Source: Bacteroidota bacterium (lineage in GTDB: Bacteria > Bacteroidota > Ignavibacteria > Kryptoniales > JAKASW01). Taken from it: a stretch of 39,566 nt of DNA. The stretch spans positions 1-39,566 of the forward strand of contig JAKAMG010000028.1 of NCBI GenBank assembly GCA_021812985.1. Reading direction: 5' to 3'. Made by a program: the position numbers and the translations under genes. This document shows, piece by piece, positions 24,480 through 32,703 of the stretch. Each line of letters opens with the position of its first letter. Within the stretch, counting starts at the first letter, position 1. The notes below the pieces were generated by a model that saw only the letters and a program-made list of their open reading frames with translations, had not been told where the DNA came from and ran no database searches.

Positions 24480-25145
24480 ATGTTTCCCAAGTTGGCACGC
24501 TACGGATCCGACGTGATCGCTGTCGTCCTGATATCGTGCGTCCTACTCGTACTTCTTTCCTTCCTGATACCGGGGCGGCCAGTCAAAATGATCCTGGACC
24601 TTGTCGCGCTCTTCGCGGCGGGTTTCACACTCTATTTCTTCCGCGATCCCGACCGCACGCCTCTGACTTCTGACGAATATGCCGTGATAGCGCCGGCTGA
24701 CGGGAAGGTGGTTTTTGTCGGCGAGACAGAAGAGCCGGAGTTCCTCAAGTCCTCGGCTAAAATGGTGAGCATATTCATGTCCCCCGCCAACGTACACGTG
24801 AACAGGATTCCGATCAGCGGGACCGTGAAGTTTCTGAAGTACATCAAAGGGGAGTACATAGTCGCGTTCGATGAGAAGTCGAGCGAGAGGAACGAGCGTA
24901 TGCTCGTCGGAGTTGAAAGCCGCGGGCATCGAATACTCTTCAAGCAAATCGCCGGCTTTATAGCGAGGAGAATCGTGTGCGAGCTAAAGGACGGTCAATC
25001 CGTCCGCGCAGGCGAAAGGTTTGGGATGATTAAGTTTGGATCGCGTGTGGATGTTCTCCTTCCACTGAACTCCGAGATTAATGTGAGGGTTGGGGAGAAG
25101 ACTTCCGCCGGAAGCACAGTCCTGGGGATTTTAAGGCATGAGTAG
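24480..25145 (+). CDS. psd: Phosphatidylserine decarboxylase proenzyme, short type
   Basis: A 221-residue proenzyme making phosphatidylethanolamine. Two hydrophobic segments (about 10-30 and 36-55) anchor it. APADGKV and MSPANVHVNRIP are typical, and the self-cleavage site is FGSRVDVLLP with Ser188, which becomes the pyruvoyl group after cutting at Gly-Ser. The short form with GSR in place of LGST is known from many bacteria and archaea. The ATG at 24480 follows the purC stop by four bases with AAGG ahead; an upstream in-frame ATG lies inside purC and adds a residue stretch unlike the family. It overlaps pssA by eight bases, so the two steps of phosphatidylethanolamine synthesis are coupled. 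Confidence 0.92.
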   Translation: MFPKLARYGSDVIAVVLISCVLLVLLSFLIPGRPVKMILDLVALFAAGFTLYFFRDPDRTPLTSDEYAVIAPADGKVVFVGETEEPEFLKSSAKMVSIFMSPANVHVNRIPISGTVKFLKYIKGEYIVAFDEKSSERNERMLVGVESRGHRILFKQIAGFIARRIVCELKDGQSVRAGERFGMIKFGSRVDVLLPLNSEINVRVGEKTSAGSTVLGILRHE

Positions 25146-25932
25146 GAAGAGAAAATACAACATACATATTTCGCGAGCGGTCATACCGAGCTTCTTCACG
25201 ATCCTGAACATGTTTTCCGGATTTATGTCGATACTCGCGTCGGCAGACCGTGATTTTGTCTCGGCCGCATGGCTGATAATACTCGCGGCAATTTTCGACA
25301 GCTTGGACGGGGTCATGGCACGGCTCACGAAGAGTTCGAGCGAGTTCGGAGTCGAGCTGGACTCGCTTTCAGACCTTGTCTCGTTCGGAGTCGCTCCGTC
25401 GTTTATGATGTACAAGGTCGGGTTACACGCGCTTGGTCCGATAGGCACGCTTGCCAGCGCGATGGTGATGGTGTTTGGCGGCCTGCGCCTTGCCAGGTTC
25501 AATGTGCAGCTCGTCGGTTTCGACAAGGATCACTTCAAGGGGCTCCCGATTCCTTCCAGCGCTATCACGATCAGCTCGTTCATTCTCTTGTTCTACGACC
25601 GGAGCGTGGGCTGGCTTAGTCCTGACGCGGCGCCCTTCCTGCCGGCGCTTGCCGTAGCCCTCTCTCTCCTTATGGTCAGCACCGTCAGATATGACACGCT
25701 TCCGAAATTCAGCCGAAGGGCGATACGCTCTCACCCGCTGAAGTTTGCGGTCTTCTCCGTCGGCGTGGTTATCACCGTGGTCACTTACGGGAAGGCTTTG
25801 TTCTGGCTCTTCCTGCTGTACATCGTGGGAGGCGTTATTCGGTGGATCATAGAGCATTTCAGGGCGCTGTTGTCTTCCAGAAAACATGACAGCGAGGAAG
25901 AAGACGTAGAGCTGAGTAGTTTCGATATCTAG
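25138..25932 (+). CDS. pssA: CDP-diacylglycerol-serine O-phosphatidyltransferase
   Basis: A 264-residue multi-pass membrane enzyme forming phosphatidylserine from CDP-diacylglycerol and serine. The CDP-alcohol phosphotransferase signature is complete: Asp57-Gly58-x2-Ala61-Arg62-x8-Gly71-x3-Asp75-x3-Asp79. About seven hydrophobic segments follow. It supplies the substrate of psd, whose end it overlaps by eight bases. The C-terminus is an acidic tail (HDSEEEDVE). The phosphatidylserine synthase assignment rests on psd being adjacent; phosphatidylglycerophosphate synthase has the same signature. Confidence 0.92.
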   Translation: MSRKRKYNIHISRAVIPSFFTILNMFSGFMSILASADRDFVSAAWLIILAAIFDSLDGVMARLTKSSSEFGVELDSLSDLVSFGVAPSFMMYKVGLHALGPIGTLASAMVMVFGGLRLARFNVQLVGFDKDHFKGLPIPSSAITISSFILLFYDRSVGWLSPDAAPFLPALAVALSLLMVSTVRYDTLPKFSRRAIRSHPLKFAVFSVGVVITVVTYGKALFWLFLLYIVGGVIRWIIEHFRALLSSRKHDSEEEDVELSSFDI

Positions 25933-25941
25933 GAGGTTCAT

Positions 25942-26253
25942 TTGTACAAGGCAAGAATAGAAGTCACGCTGAAGAAAAAGATTCTCGATCCGCAGGGGAA
26001 AGCCATCGAAAGCAGTCTCCGGAATCTGGGTTTCCTGAAATTAGGCGGCGTGAGGACGGGCAAGAATATAGATATGTCGGTTAATGAGTCGAACATCGAC
26101 GCGGCAATCGCGCTGGTGACTTCCGCATGCGCGAAGCTCCTTGCAAATCCCGTCACCGAAGATTACGAATGTGAGATTTTTGACGAGGCCGGCAAACAGG
26201 TCGCGCAATTCTCGAGCGCCCAGGGAGGCGCCTCGAAGGTTGCTGCGAAATGA
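25942..26253 (+). CDS. purS: FGAM synthase subunit PurS
   Basis: A 103-residue small subunit of phosphoribosylformylglycinamidine synthase, holding the glutaminase (PurQ) and synthetase (PurL) together. The core [17 protein letters not shown] and the NIDMSV region are typical; about 20 C-terminal residues beyond the usual 80 or so are extra. The start is TTG with a perfect AGGAGG five bases ahead (25931-25936). The stop overlaps the purQ start (ATGA). No purL is found in the window. Confidence 0.92.
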   Translation: MYKARIEVTLKKKILDPQGKAIESSLRNLGFLKLGGVRTGKNIDMSVNESNIDAAIALVTSACAKLLANPVTEDYECEIFDEAGKQVAQFSSAQGGASKVAAK

Positions 26254-26948
26254 CGACTGGCAAGGTTGGCGTAGTCGTTTTCCCCGGTTCCAACTGCGAC
26301 ATGGACGCATACAACGCCTTCGGCAGCGTGTTGAACCGAAGGGTCGAGCTCCTTTGGCACAAGGAAACGAGCCTGGATGGCGTGGACCTAGTCGTACTTC
26401 CAGGCGGATTTTCGTACGGCGACTATCTCCGTTCCGGAGCAATCGCCCGATTCTCTCCGATCATGAATGAAGTCGTGAGCTTCGCCAGGAAGGGGGGGCT
26501 CGTGATTGGGATTTGCAACGGATTCCAGGTCCTCGTCGAGGCGGGACTTCTCCCCGGAGCACTCCTCCGCAATTCAAACCTGAAGTTTGTGTGTAAGCAG
26601 GTCTACCTAAGAACCGAAACGACATCGACGCCATTCACGTCCGGATTGAAGAAAGGTGAGGTTATAAAGGTTCCGATCGCCCACGGAGATGGCAATTATT
26701 ACGCGGATGATAATACGATCAAAGGACTTCAGGACAATGATCAGATTGTCTTCAAATACGCTACTGCGGCCGGCGAGATAACGGCTGAATCAAATCCGAA
26801 CGGTTCAATGCTCAACATAGCTGGCATCGTGAGCCGGGAGCGGAATGTCATCGGCATGATGCCTCACCCCGAACGCGCTGCCGAGAAGTTGCTCGGGAGC
26901 GATGGGGGGCTTGTGGTTTTGAAGTCCGCGGTTGAAAGCCTAAATTGA
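26250..26948 (+). CDS. purQ: FGAM synthase glutaminase subunit PurQ
   Basis: A 232-residue class I glutamine amidotransferase that delivers ammonia to PurL in purine synthesis. The nucleophile is Cys89 in GICNGFQ; the His206 and Glu208 pair is in MMPHPER. The N-terminal FPGSNCD motif is standard for PurQ. Its length is usual for stand-alone PurQ, which works with PurS as encoded just upstream with an ATGA overlap. PurL must be encoded elsewhere. Confidence 0.96.
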   Translation: MTTGKVGVVVFPGSNCDMDAYNAFGSVLNRRVELLWHKETSLDGVDLVVLPGGFSYGDYLRSGAIARFSPIMNEVVSFARKGGLVIGICNGFQVLVEAGLLPGALLRNSNLKFVCKQVYLRTETTSTPFTSGLKKGEVIKVPIAHGDGNYYADDNTIKGLQDNDQIVFKYATAAGEITAESNPNGSMLNIAGIVSRERNVIGMMPHPERAAEKLLGSDGGLVVLKSAVESLN

Positions 26949-26966
26949 TGGAAAGCGGAGGCTGTA

Positions 26967-27149
26967 ATGTTTGATTCAATCGGTCCGACAGAGATAATCC
27001 TGATTATCGCCGCCTTACTCCTCCTCTTCGGGGGGAAGAAAATCCCGGAGCTTGCCCAGGGCATCGGCAAGGGGATAAAGGAGTTCAAGAAGGCGGTCAA
27101 GGAGCCCGAAGAGGGCGCCGAAAAAAAAGACGAGCCTAAAAAGGATTAA
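26967..27149 (+). CDS. tatA: Twin-arginine translocase TatA/E-like protein 1
   Basis: A 60-residue protein with one N-terminal membrane helix (about 8-22), the hinge motif FGGKKIPEL and an amphipathic helix rich in Lys, ending in a charged tail. The conserved polar residue before the helix is Glu9. It should form part of the twin-arginine export pore. GGAGG lies five bases before the ATG. It is first of three paralogues in this run. No tatC is in the window. Confidence 0.93.
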   Translation: MFDSIGPTEIILIIAALLLLFGGKKIPELAQGIGKGIKEFKKAVKEPEEGAEKKDEPKKD

Positions 27150-27170
27150 CGCGAAGAGCGGTCTGTCCCC

Positions 27171-27443
27171 ATGTTTGAGAATATCGGTTTCGGCGAGCTC
27201 TTTTTAATCATAATTGTACTCATCGTCTTCTTCGGTCCGAAGAGGATACCCGATATCGCGCAGTCGATAGGAAAAGGCATTCGGGAATTCAAGAAGGCAA
27301 TGAAGGACGTCCAGGACGAAGTGAGCAAATCGATAAATGAAGCTCCTTGTCCCGCGTCGAGAGATCAGAAATCGGTCAGCCCGCCGGATGAGGGAAAGAA
27401 GCTTACCGAAGAAAAGCACTCCAGGACAGAAGCGAAGCTCTAG
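27171..27443 (+). CDS. tatA: Twin-arginine translocase TatA/B-like protein 2
   Basis: A 90-residue TatA-family protein: a membrane helix at about 8-21, hinge FFGPKRIPDI, amphipathic helix GKGIREFKKAM, then a polar tail of about 45 residues rich in Ser, Glu and Lys. Glu9 is kept. The longer tail resembles TatB-type proteins but TatA and TatB cannot be told apart by this alone. Only a weak ribosome site is seen. It follows the first paralogue by 21 bases. Confidence 0.92.
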   Translation: MFENIGFGELFLIIIVLIVFFGPKRIPDIAQSIGKGIREFKKAMKDVQDEVSKSINEAPCPASRDQKSVSPPDEGKKLTEEKHSRTEAKL

Positions 27444-27697
27444 GACGTCACTTCCTCTTTTCCACGCTGGCTGTCTCTTATCCATACAATCCTTGAAATC
27501 GCCCGCATATGGAGCGCATTTGAGGGATAGGGCCATGCAGGATGAAGCCATGGCTTTGAAGATATTCCCGATGATTTTAAATTACTCAGACTCGATTCGT
27601 CAGGTTCTGAAGGCGGACCGGGGTTATAGTGTGTTTCAGACGAACTTAATTAACTAAAATGGAGCATCACAAACCGTGAGCTCCGGAGCAGAAACAG
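27444..27697 (+). other. 254-bp gap between the second and third tatA
   Basis: This is the longest gap in the otherwise dense purC-namZ run. A short open frame crossing it from inside the second tatA gene has no family resemblance. TTGAAG (27555-27560) with TAAATT 16 bases later (27577-27582) could be a weak promoter. GGAG lies nine bases before the third tatA. Confidence 0.35.
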
Positions 27698-27964
27698 ATG
27701 CTTGAAGATTTAAGTATCGGCAAAATTCTCCTCATCCTCCTGGTGGTCGTTATTTTCTTCGGCCCCAAAAAGATACCCGATATAGCACAGTCTATCGGAA
27801 AGGGAATAAGGGAATTCAAGAAGGCGATGCGCGATGTCTCCGATGAGATACAGCGGCCTGTTAATGAAGAGCCAAAGGCCCAGTCGACCGCCTCAAGGGC
27901 GGTTGAACCTCCCGCGCCCCAGCAAACCAAGTCCGACTCTCAACCCAACAGCGAACTAAAGTAA
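27698..27964 (+). CDS. tatA: Twin-arginine translocase TatA/B-like protein 3
   Basis: An 88-residue third paralogue. Its hinge and amphipathic part (FFGPKKIPDIAQSIGKGIRE) are nearly identical to those of paralogue 2, indicating a recent duplication, while the N-terminus differs: the acidic residue before the helix is replaced by Lys9, and the preceding Gly6 is Ser. The tail (about 50-88) is Pro/Gln/Ser-rich with little similarity to the others. It may be a specialised TatB- or TatE-like component. It ends 9 bases before the gatA start. Confidence 0.9.
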   Translation: MLEDLSIGKILLILLVVVIFFGPKKIPDIAQSIGKGIREFKKAMRDVSDEIQRPVNEEPKAQSTASRAVEPPAPQQTKSDSQPNSELK

Positions 27965-27973
27965 ATACAAGTT

Positions 27974-29395
27974 TTGGCGGAAACCTACCGGACTTTCAGA
28001 AAAAGGCTTCTCGCAGGAGAAGCCTCGTGTAAGAGTGCTGTCGAAGCTTACCTCGGGCGTGCCAGGAAGGACTCGCACCTGAACGCTTTTCTGCAGCTTT
28101 TCGATGAAGCTGTCGAGAATGCGGAAAGGGTCGACGAGAAAATTAAATCCGGAAGGGCGGGGAAGTTAGCAGGACTTGTTCTCGGCGTGAAGGACGTCAT
28201 CGCAGTGAAAGGGAGGCGTCTTACATGCGGTTCGAAGATACTCGAAAACTTTGAGTCTGTCTACGATGCGACTGTGATTGAGCGACTCCGGGACGAGGAC
28301 GCTATCATAATCGGCAAGACAAATATGGACGAGTTCGCGATGGGGTCCTCGACGGAATACAGCGGCTATGGTCCTGTCCTGAACCCGGTAGACACATCCA
28401 GGGTCCCGGGTGGATCGAGCGGCGGAAGCGCCGCGGCTGTCGCCGCTGAGCTGTGCCATGTTGCGCTCGGCACCGACACGGGAGGTTCGATCAGACAGCC
28501 CGCTTCTTTCTGCGGGGTGGTAGGCCTGAAGCCTACTTATGGCCGCGTCTCCAGATACGGCCTTGTCGCGTTCGCCTCCTCGTTCGATGTCATAGGTCCG
28601 TTCGCCAACTCGGTTTACGATGCGGCACTGATCATGGAAGTCCTCTCCGGACACGACGGACTCGACTCTACGTCAGCCGCGAGGCCCGTTCCATCTTACA
28701 CGGCCCTGCTGGACAGGGACGTTAAAAGCTTCCGTGTCGGCGTGGCGAGAGAATCGCTTGGCGCGGGGGTTGCCGACGACGTCAGGCACGCGCTTGAGAC
28801 TCAGATCGATGAGCTCCGGGCGGCGGGCGCCGAGATAAAAGAAGTTTCAATGCCCCATCTCGACTACACCATACCAACATACTACGTCCTCGCCACGGCT
28901 GAAGCCTCCTCGAATCTCGAAAGGTATGATGGTGCGCGATACGGTCACAGGAGCAATGAGGCGGAAGAGCTGGAGGAAATGTATGTCCAGTCCCGCACCG
29001 AGGGCTTCGGTCCAGAGGTGAAGCGGCGGATCATGCTGGGGACATTCGTCCTGTCGGCGGGGTACTACGACGCCTATTATAGGAAAGCTCAGCGGGTGAG
29101 GAGGCTGATCAAGGAGGACTTTGATCACGCTTTCAAGGATGTCGACGCCATAATAACGCCGACAGCTCCGACGACCGCTTTCAGGATCGGCGAAAAGACA
29201 TCAGACCCCATACAGATGTACCTTTCAGATATATTCACGGTTTCCGCCAACCTTGCCGGAATTCCCGGAATCTCGGTGCCGGTGGGAAAGGATTCTTCCT
29301 CTCTCCCAATCGGGCTCCAACTCCTCGGGAGGCAATTTGAAGAGGAGACCATACTCACGATAGCAAACCATATCGAACAATCTTTGAAGAGTTGA
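27974..29395 (+). CDS. gatA: Glutamyl-tRNA(Gln)/aspartyl-tRNA(Asn) amidotransferase subunit A
   Basis: A 473-residue amidase of the GatCAB complex, which corrects Glu-tRNA(Gln) (and often Asp-tRNA(Asn)). The Ser-cis-Ser-Lys triad is Lys73 (GVKDVI), Ser148 (GGSSGGSAAAV) and Ser172 (TDTGGSIRQPA). The start is TTG, the only usable start after an in-frame stop at 27962, and it has no clear Shine-Dalgarno sequence, so coupling to the preceding tatA may matter. GatB and GatC are not in the window. Amidase-signature enzymes of other types share the triad, but the overall sequence matches GatA. Confidence 0.95.
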   Translation: MAETYRTFRKRLLAGEASCKSAVEAYLGRARKDSHLNAFLQLFDEAVENAERVDEKIKSGRAGKLAGLVLGVKDVIAVKGRRLTCGSKILENFESVYDATVIERLRDEDAIIIGKTNMDEFAMGSSTEYSGYGPVLNPVDTSRVPGGSSGGSAAAVAAELCHVALGTDTGGSIRQPASFCGVVGLKPTYGRVSRYGLVAFASSFDVIGPFANSVYDAALIMEVLSGHDGLDSTSAARPVPSYTALLDRDVKSFRVGVARESLGAGVADDVRHALETQIDELRAAGAEIKEVSMPHLDYTIPTYYVLATAEASSNLERYDGARYGHRSNEAEELEEMYVQSRTEGFGPEVKRRIMLGTFVLSAGYYDAYYRKAQRVRRLIKEDFDHAFKDVDAIITPTAPTTAFRIGEKTSDPIQMYLSDIFTVSANLAGIPGISVPVGKDSSSLPIGLQLLGRQFEEETILTIANHIEQSLKS

Positions 29396-29407
29396 AAGAG
29401 AGCCATA

Positions 29408-30367
29408 ATGAGTATCCTAATTGACAAATCGACTCGCCTCGTCGTCCAGGGCATAACCGGCGGCGAAGGCTCATTCCACACGGAACAGATGATCGAGTAC
29501 GGGACGAAAGTCGTTGCCGGAGTCACTCCGGGCAAGGGCGGTTCGAAGCATTTGAATGTCCCGGTCTTCAACACGGTCGCGGAGGCCGTTGAAAAGGAAG
29601 GGGCAAACACGTCCGTAATATTCGTCCCCGCCGCCTTCGCGCCAGACGCGATCGTCGAGGCCGCGGATGCCGGCGTTCGCCTCGTCGTCTGCATAACTGA
29701 GGGGATCCCGGTCCGCGATATGGTCGGCGTCTACGATTATCTGAAAAAGAAAAACGTGAGGATGGTTGGTCCCAACTGTCCCGGCGTCATCTCTCCGGGC
29801 AAAGCGAAGGTGGGAATCATGCCCGGCTTCATACACAGGAAAGGATCCGTTGGCTTGATATCGAGGAGCGGAACATTGACTTACGAGGCTGTTGCTCAGG
29901 TCACCGCACAGGGATACGGCCAATCGACGTGCGTCGGCATTGGCGGCGATCCGGTCATCGGGACGAAGTTCGTCGACGCTCTTGAGCTCTTCAGGGGTGA
30001 TGACGATACCGAGGCGGTCATAATGATCGGCGAAATAGGCGGTACTGCCGAGGAAGACGCGGCGGCTTATATAAAGAAGCATTTCAACAAGCCTGTCGTC
30101 GGCTTCATTGCCGGGAGGACTGCACCCCCGGGAAGAAGGATGGGTCATGCCGGCGCGATTATTTCCGGAGGGCACGGAACCGCAGACGAAAAGATGGCAG
30201 CAATGAAGAAAGCCGGGATTGTCGTTGTGGAAAGCCCTGCCCTTATCGGACAGGCAGTCGCCAGGATCCTTGGATCCAAATCGAAGAAGAAAGCGAGCGT
30301 CACGGTGGCAAAAAAGGTGGCGAAGGCGAAGACAAGGAAAGCTGCCGCCAAATCTAAGAAGAAATAA
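29408..30367 (+). CDS. sucD: Succinyl-CoA synthetase alpha subunit, with Lys-rich tail
   Basis: A 319-residue alpha subunit of the ADP/GDP-forming ligase of the citric acid cycle. The CoA-binding domain starts with [10 protein letters not shown], and the phosphorylated residue is His247 in [12 protein letters not shown]; the second domain holds [10 protein letters not shown]. The normal protein ends near residue 290. Here 29 further residues (291-319) follow, of which 13 are Lys and 7 Ala, resembling histone H1-like tails. The beta subunit is not nearby. The ATG follows the gatA stop by 12 bases, with GAAAGAG ahead. Confidence 0.95.
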   Translation: MSILIDKSTRLVVQGITGGEGSFHTEQMIEYGTKVVAGVTPGKGGSKHLNVPVFNTVAEAVEKEGANTSVIFVPAAFAPDAIVEAADAGVRLVVCITEGIPVRDMVGVYDYLKKKNVRMVGPNCPGVISPGKAKVGIMPGFIHRKGSVGLISRSGTLTYEAVAQVTAQGYGQSTCVGIGGDPVIGTKFVDALELFRGDDDTEAVIMIGEIGGTAEEDAAAYIKKHFNKPVVGFIAGRTAPPGRRMGHAGAIISGGHGTADEKMAAMKKAGIVVVESPALIGQAVARILGSKSKKKASVTVAKKVAKAKTRKAAAKSKKK

Positions 30368-30438
30368 AAAACTCGGGGTTGGGCGCTGAGCGCTGACAGC
30401 CTTGTAAAAAAGCGATTGAAAGGAATCGGAACCGAGAC

Positions 30439-30861
30439 ATGAGTCGTACATTAGCGATATTGAAACCTGATTGCGTCAGAAGAAATCTTTCCGGAGAAGT
30501 GATAGCGCGTATACAGAAGGCAAACTTCAAGATAGTTGCCCTCAAGATGGTACGCCTCAGCAAGCAGGCCGCGGGTGAATTCTACGCGGTCCACAAAGGC
30601 CGTCCCTTTTACGACGGACTCGTCGAGTTTATGACCTCCGGCGCATGCATACCGATGGTACTCGAGAAAGAGAACGCCTTCGAGGAGTTCAGAAAGTTCA
30701 TTGGCGCCACTGATCCTAAAGATGCCATGCCGGGTACTATACGCCGCGACTTTGCCGAAAGCAAGGGTGAAAACATAGTCCACGGATCTGATTCCCCGGA
30801 GAACGCCGAGAGGGAAATCGGCTTCTTCTTTTCCGAACGAGAGATCGTCGATTTGCAGTAA
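30439..30861 (+). CDS. ndk: Nucleoside diphosphate kinase
   Basis: A 140-residue kinase that balances nucleoside triphosphates through a phospho-histidine, His115 in [25 protein letters not shown] at the N-terminus is the standard nucleotide-binding start. The length is usual for bacteria. It follows sucD by 71 bases and precedes the Nudix gene by two bases. Placement next to sucD recalls the known link of Ndk with succinyl-CoA synthetase, which produces nucleotides for it. Confidence 0.97.
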   Translation: MSRTLAILKPDCVRRNLSGEVIARIQKANFKIVALKMVRLSKQAAGEFYAVHKGRPFYDGLVEFMTSGACIPMVLEKENAFEEFRKFIGATDPKDAMPGTIRRDFAESKGENIVHGSDSPENAEREIGFFFSEREIVDLQ

Positions 30862-30863
30862 CT

Positions 30864-31421
30864 TTGCCTCTCAGGAAATTAGAAACACTCGCCTCTAAAT
30901 CCCTTCACAAGAACCCGTACTGGGAATACAGGCTGGACAATTACACGCTCCCCAACGGCAACGTTGGGGAGTATCATATTGTACACACCCCAGGTTCGAC
31001 GGTGGTCGTCCCAATTCACGCAGACGGTAGTCTCGTGCTCGTCAGACAGTTCAGATATCTCTGGAAGAAAGAGAGCCTTGAGTTTCCTTGCGGCGGTGTA
31101 AAGGGCGGTGATTATGAGGCTACCGCGAGAGCGGAGCTCGCGGAGGAGGCCCAACTCGCTGCCGATACGTTGAGGCAGATCGGCATCTTCAATCCCTTCA
31201 ATGGAGTAACGGACGAGGTCTGCAAAGTTTATTTGGCGACAGGATTGACCGACTCCGCCCGGGAGAGGGACGAATCGGAGGAGTTTGAAATTTTGAAGGT
31301 GAGCCTGGCGGAGTTTGAGCAGCTTGCTGAGGAAGGAAAGATTTGGGACGGTATGACCCTCGCCGCCTGGGTCCTTGCCCGCAAGAGTGTCAACGATTAT
31401 CTGAAAAAGGAAAACCAATGA
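30864..31421 (+). CDS. Nudix hydrolase, ADP-ribose pyrophosphatase-like, atypical box
   Basis: A 185-residue Nudix protein. The fold is recognisable from VVVPIHADGSLVLVRQFRY, LEFPCGGV, and a late DGMTLAAW. The Nudix box at about 77-98 is imperfect: the metal-binding Glu91 and Glu94-Glu95 remain, but the normal Arg is Ala90, the normal Gly is Gln97, and the spacing before the helix is shortened. It could hydrolyse ADP-ribose or a similar nucleoside diphosphate derivative, or be inactive. The start is TTG, two bases after the ndk stop, and the end overlaps namZ (ATGA). Confidence 0.85.
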   Translation: MPLRKLETLASKSLHKNPYWEYRLDNYTLPNGNVGEYHIVHTPGSTVVVPIHADGSLVLVRQFRYLWKKESLEFPCGGVKGGDYEATARAELAEEAQLAADTLRQIGIFNPFNGVTDEVCKVYLATGLTDSARERDESEEFEILKVSLAEFEQLAEEGKIWDGMTLAAWVLARKSVNDYLKKENQ

Positions 31422-32653
31422 AGCGCGTCTTTCTGTCTTTGCTGTTAATGTTCTGCGTCGTATCGCAACTCTCCGCAAAAGAAAGAGTGAAGACCGGCGA
31501 TGAAGTTCTCCTCTCAAAGTATTTGAACCTTCTCAAGGGGAAATCGATAGGTATAATTACAAACCAGAGCGGCGAGCTGCAGGACGGAAATCACATCGTC
31601 GATGTGCTCTCAAAAGTTCCTGGCGTCAAACTCACCGCGCTTTTCGCCCCGGAACATGGGATAAGGGGAAAAGAATCGGCGGGCGAGGAATTCTCCGGAA
31701 GCATCGACAAGAAAACCGGAGTGCCTGTCTATTCTCTATACGGCAAGAATAGAAAGCCTTCGCCCGAGATGCTGAAGGGAATAGACGTGCTCATCTATGA
31801 CATTCAGGACGTCGGAGCAAGGTTTTATACGTTCATCAGCACGCTCGATTACTCGATGGAAGCAGCTGCGGAGAACCATCTCAAGTTCATAGTGCTCGAC
31901 AAACCCGATATGCTCCGCGCGGATCTCGTCGACGGCCCGGTGTTAGTAGACTCGCTGAGATCCTTCATCGGGATACAGCCCATAACCAGCGTGTACGGCA
32001 TGACGCCGGGCGAATTCGCGACGATGATAAACGATGCAGGCATGCTCGCCGGCGGAGTGAAGGCTGACCTTACGGTCATCAGGATGGAGAACTACAGGCG
32101 CAGCATGTGGTATGATCAGACCGGGTTGAAATGGATCACCCCTTCGCCAAACCTTCCGGACATGACCGCGGTGGAAGTGTACCCAGGAACCGTGCTTCTC
32201 GAGGCGACAAACGTGTCTGAAGGGAGGGGAACGGAGCACCCATTTGAGACCATAGGCGCATCTTACATTAATTCGAAAAAGCTCATCTCTCTCCTGAGAA
32301 AACAGAATATTTCAGGCGTCGGGTTTGAGCCGGTAGATTTCGTGCCGAAGCCCTTCGAGTGGGCCGGCAAGCCGAAATACGAGGGCGAGGTATGCCATGG
32401 AGTCAGGATCATTGTGAAGGATCGCAATTCCTTCCGTCCGGTGGAAATGGGCGCAACGATTGTCTGGGCGATAAGAAAGCTTTACCCGACACAATTCAAA
32501 TTCATCGATTCTTATTTCGACAAACTTGCCGGCACCGGTTCTGTCCGGACCATGCTCGAGGAAGGCAAATCCCCGAAAGAGATTTTCGGGAGCTGGCGTA
32601 ACGGACAAAGAAAATTTGAAAATCTAAGGAAGAAGTATTTGCTTTATCGATGA
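31418..32653 (+). CDS. namZ: Exo-beta-N-acetylmuramidase NamZ family (DUF1343, GH171)
   Basis: A 411-residue exported protein of the DUF1343/GH171 family. Characterised members release N-acetylmuramic acid from the non-reducing end of peptidoglycan fragments. A signal peptide is clear: MKRVFLSLLLMFCVVSQLSA, cut before KE. Family blocks are IGIITNQSG, APEHGIRG with SLYG, IYDIQDVGARFYT, and a C-terminal ATNVSEGRGTEHPFE. The start at 31418 overlaps the Nudix stop and gives the signal peptide, with AAGG ahead; a longer frame lies inside the Nudix gene and would bury it. Periplasmic muropeptide recycling is the likely role. Confidence 0.92.
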   Translation: MKRVFLSLLLMFCVVSQLSAKERVKTGDEVLLSKYLNLLKGKSIGIITNQSGELQDGNHIVDVLSKVPGVKLTALFAPEHGIRGKESAGEEFSGSIDKKTGVPVYSLYGKNRKPSPEMLKGIDVLIYDIQDVGARFYTFISTLDYSMEAAAENHLKFIVLDKPDMLRADLVDGPVLVDSLRSFIGIQPITSVYGMTPGEFATMINDAGMLAGGVKADLTVIRMENYRRSMWYDQTGLKWITPSPNLPDMTAVEVYPGTVLLEATNVSEGRGTEHPFETIGASYINSKKLISLLRKQNISGVGFEPVDFVPKPFEWAGKPKYEGEVCHGVRIIVKDRNSFRPVEMGATIVWAIRKLYPTQFKFIDSYFDKLAGTGSVRTMLEEGKSPKEIFGSWRNGQRKFENLRKKYLLYR

Positions 32654-32703
32654 AGCGTCATGATCGTTTTTGTAATGAGTCCGGCCGGCAGGGGAGCTGA
32701 AAT

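Noticed and set aside
27337-27657. 106-codon open frame over the end of the second tatA and the following gap
   Set aside because: Its first third overlaps tatA in another frame and the sequence has no family features.
30388-30402. Tandem GCGCTGA repeat between sucD and ndk
   Set aside because: Two 7-base units in a short GC-rich gap are within chance and show no promoter or regulator context.
29471-30451. 326-codon open frame antisense to sucD
   Set aside because: It is fully explained by the complement of the sucD codon pattern, with no family resemblance or ribosome site.
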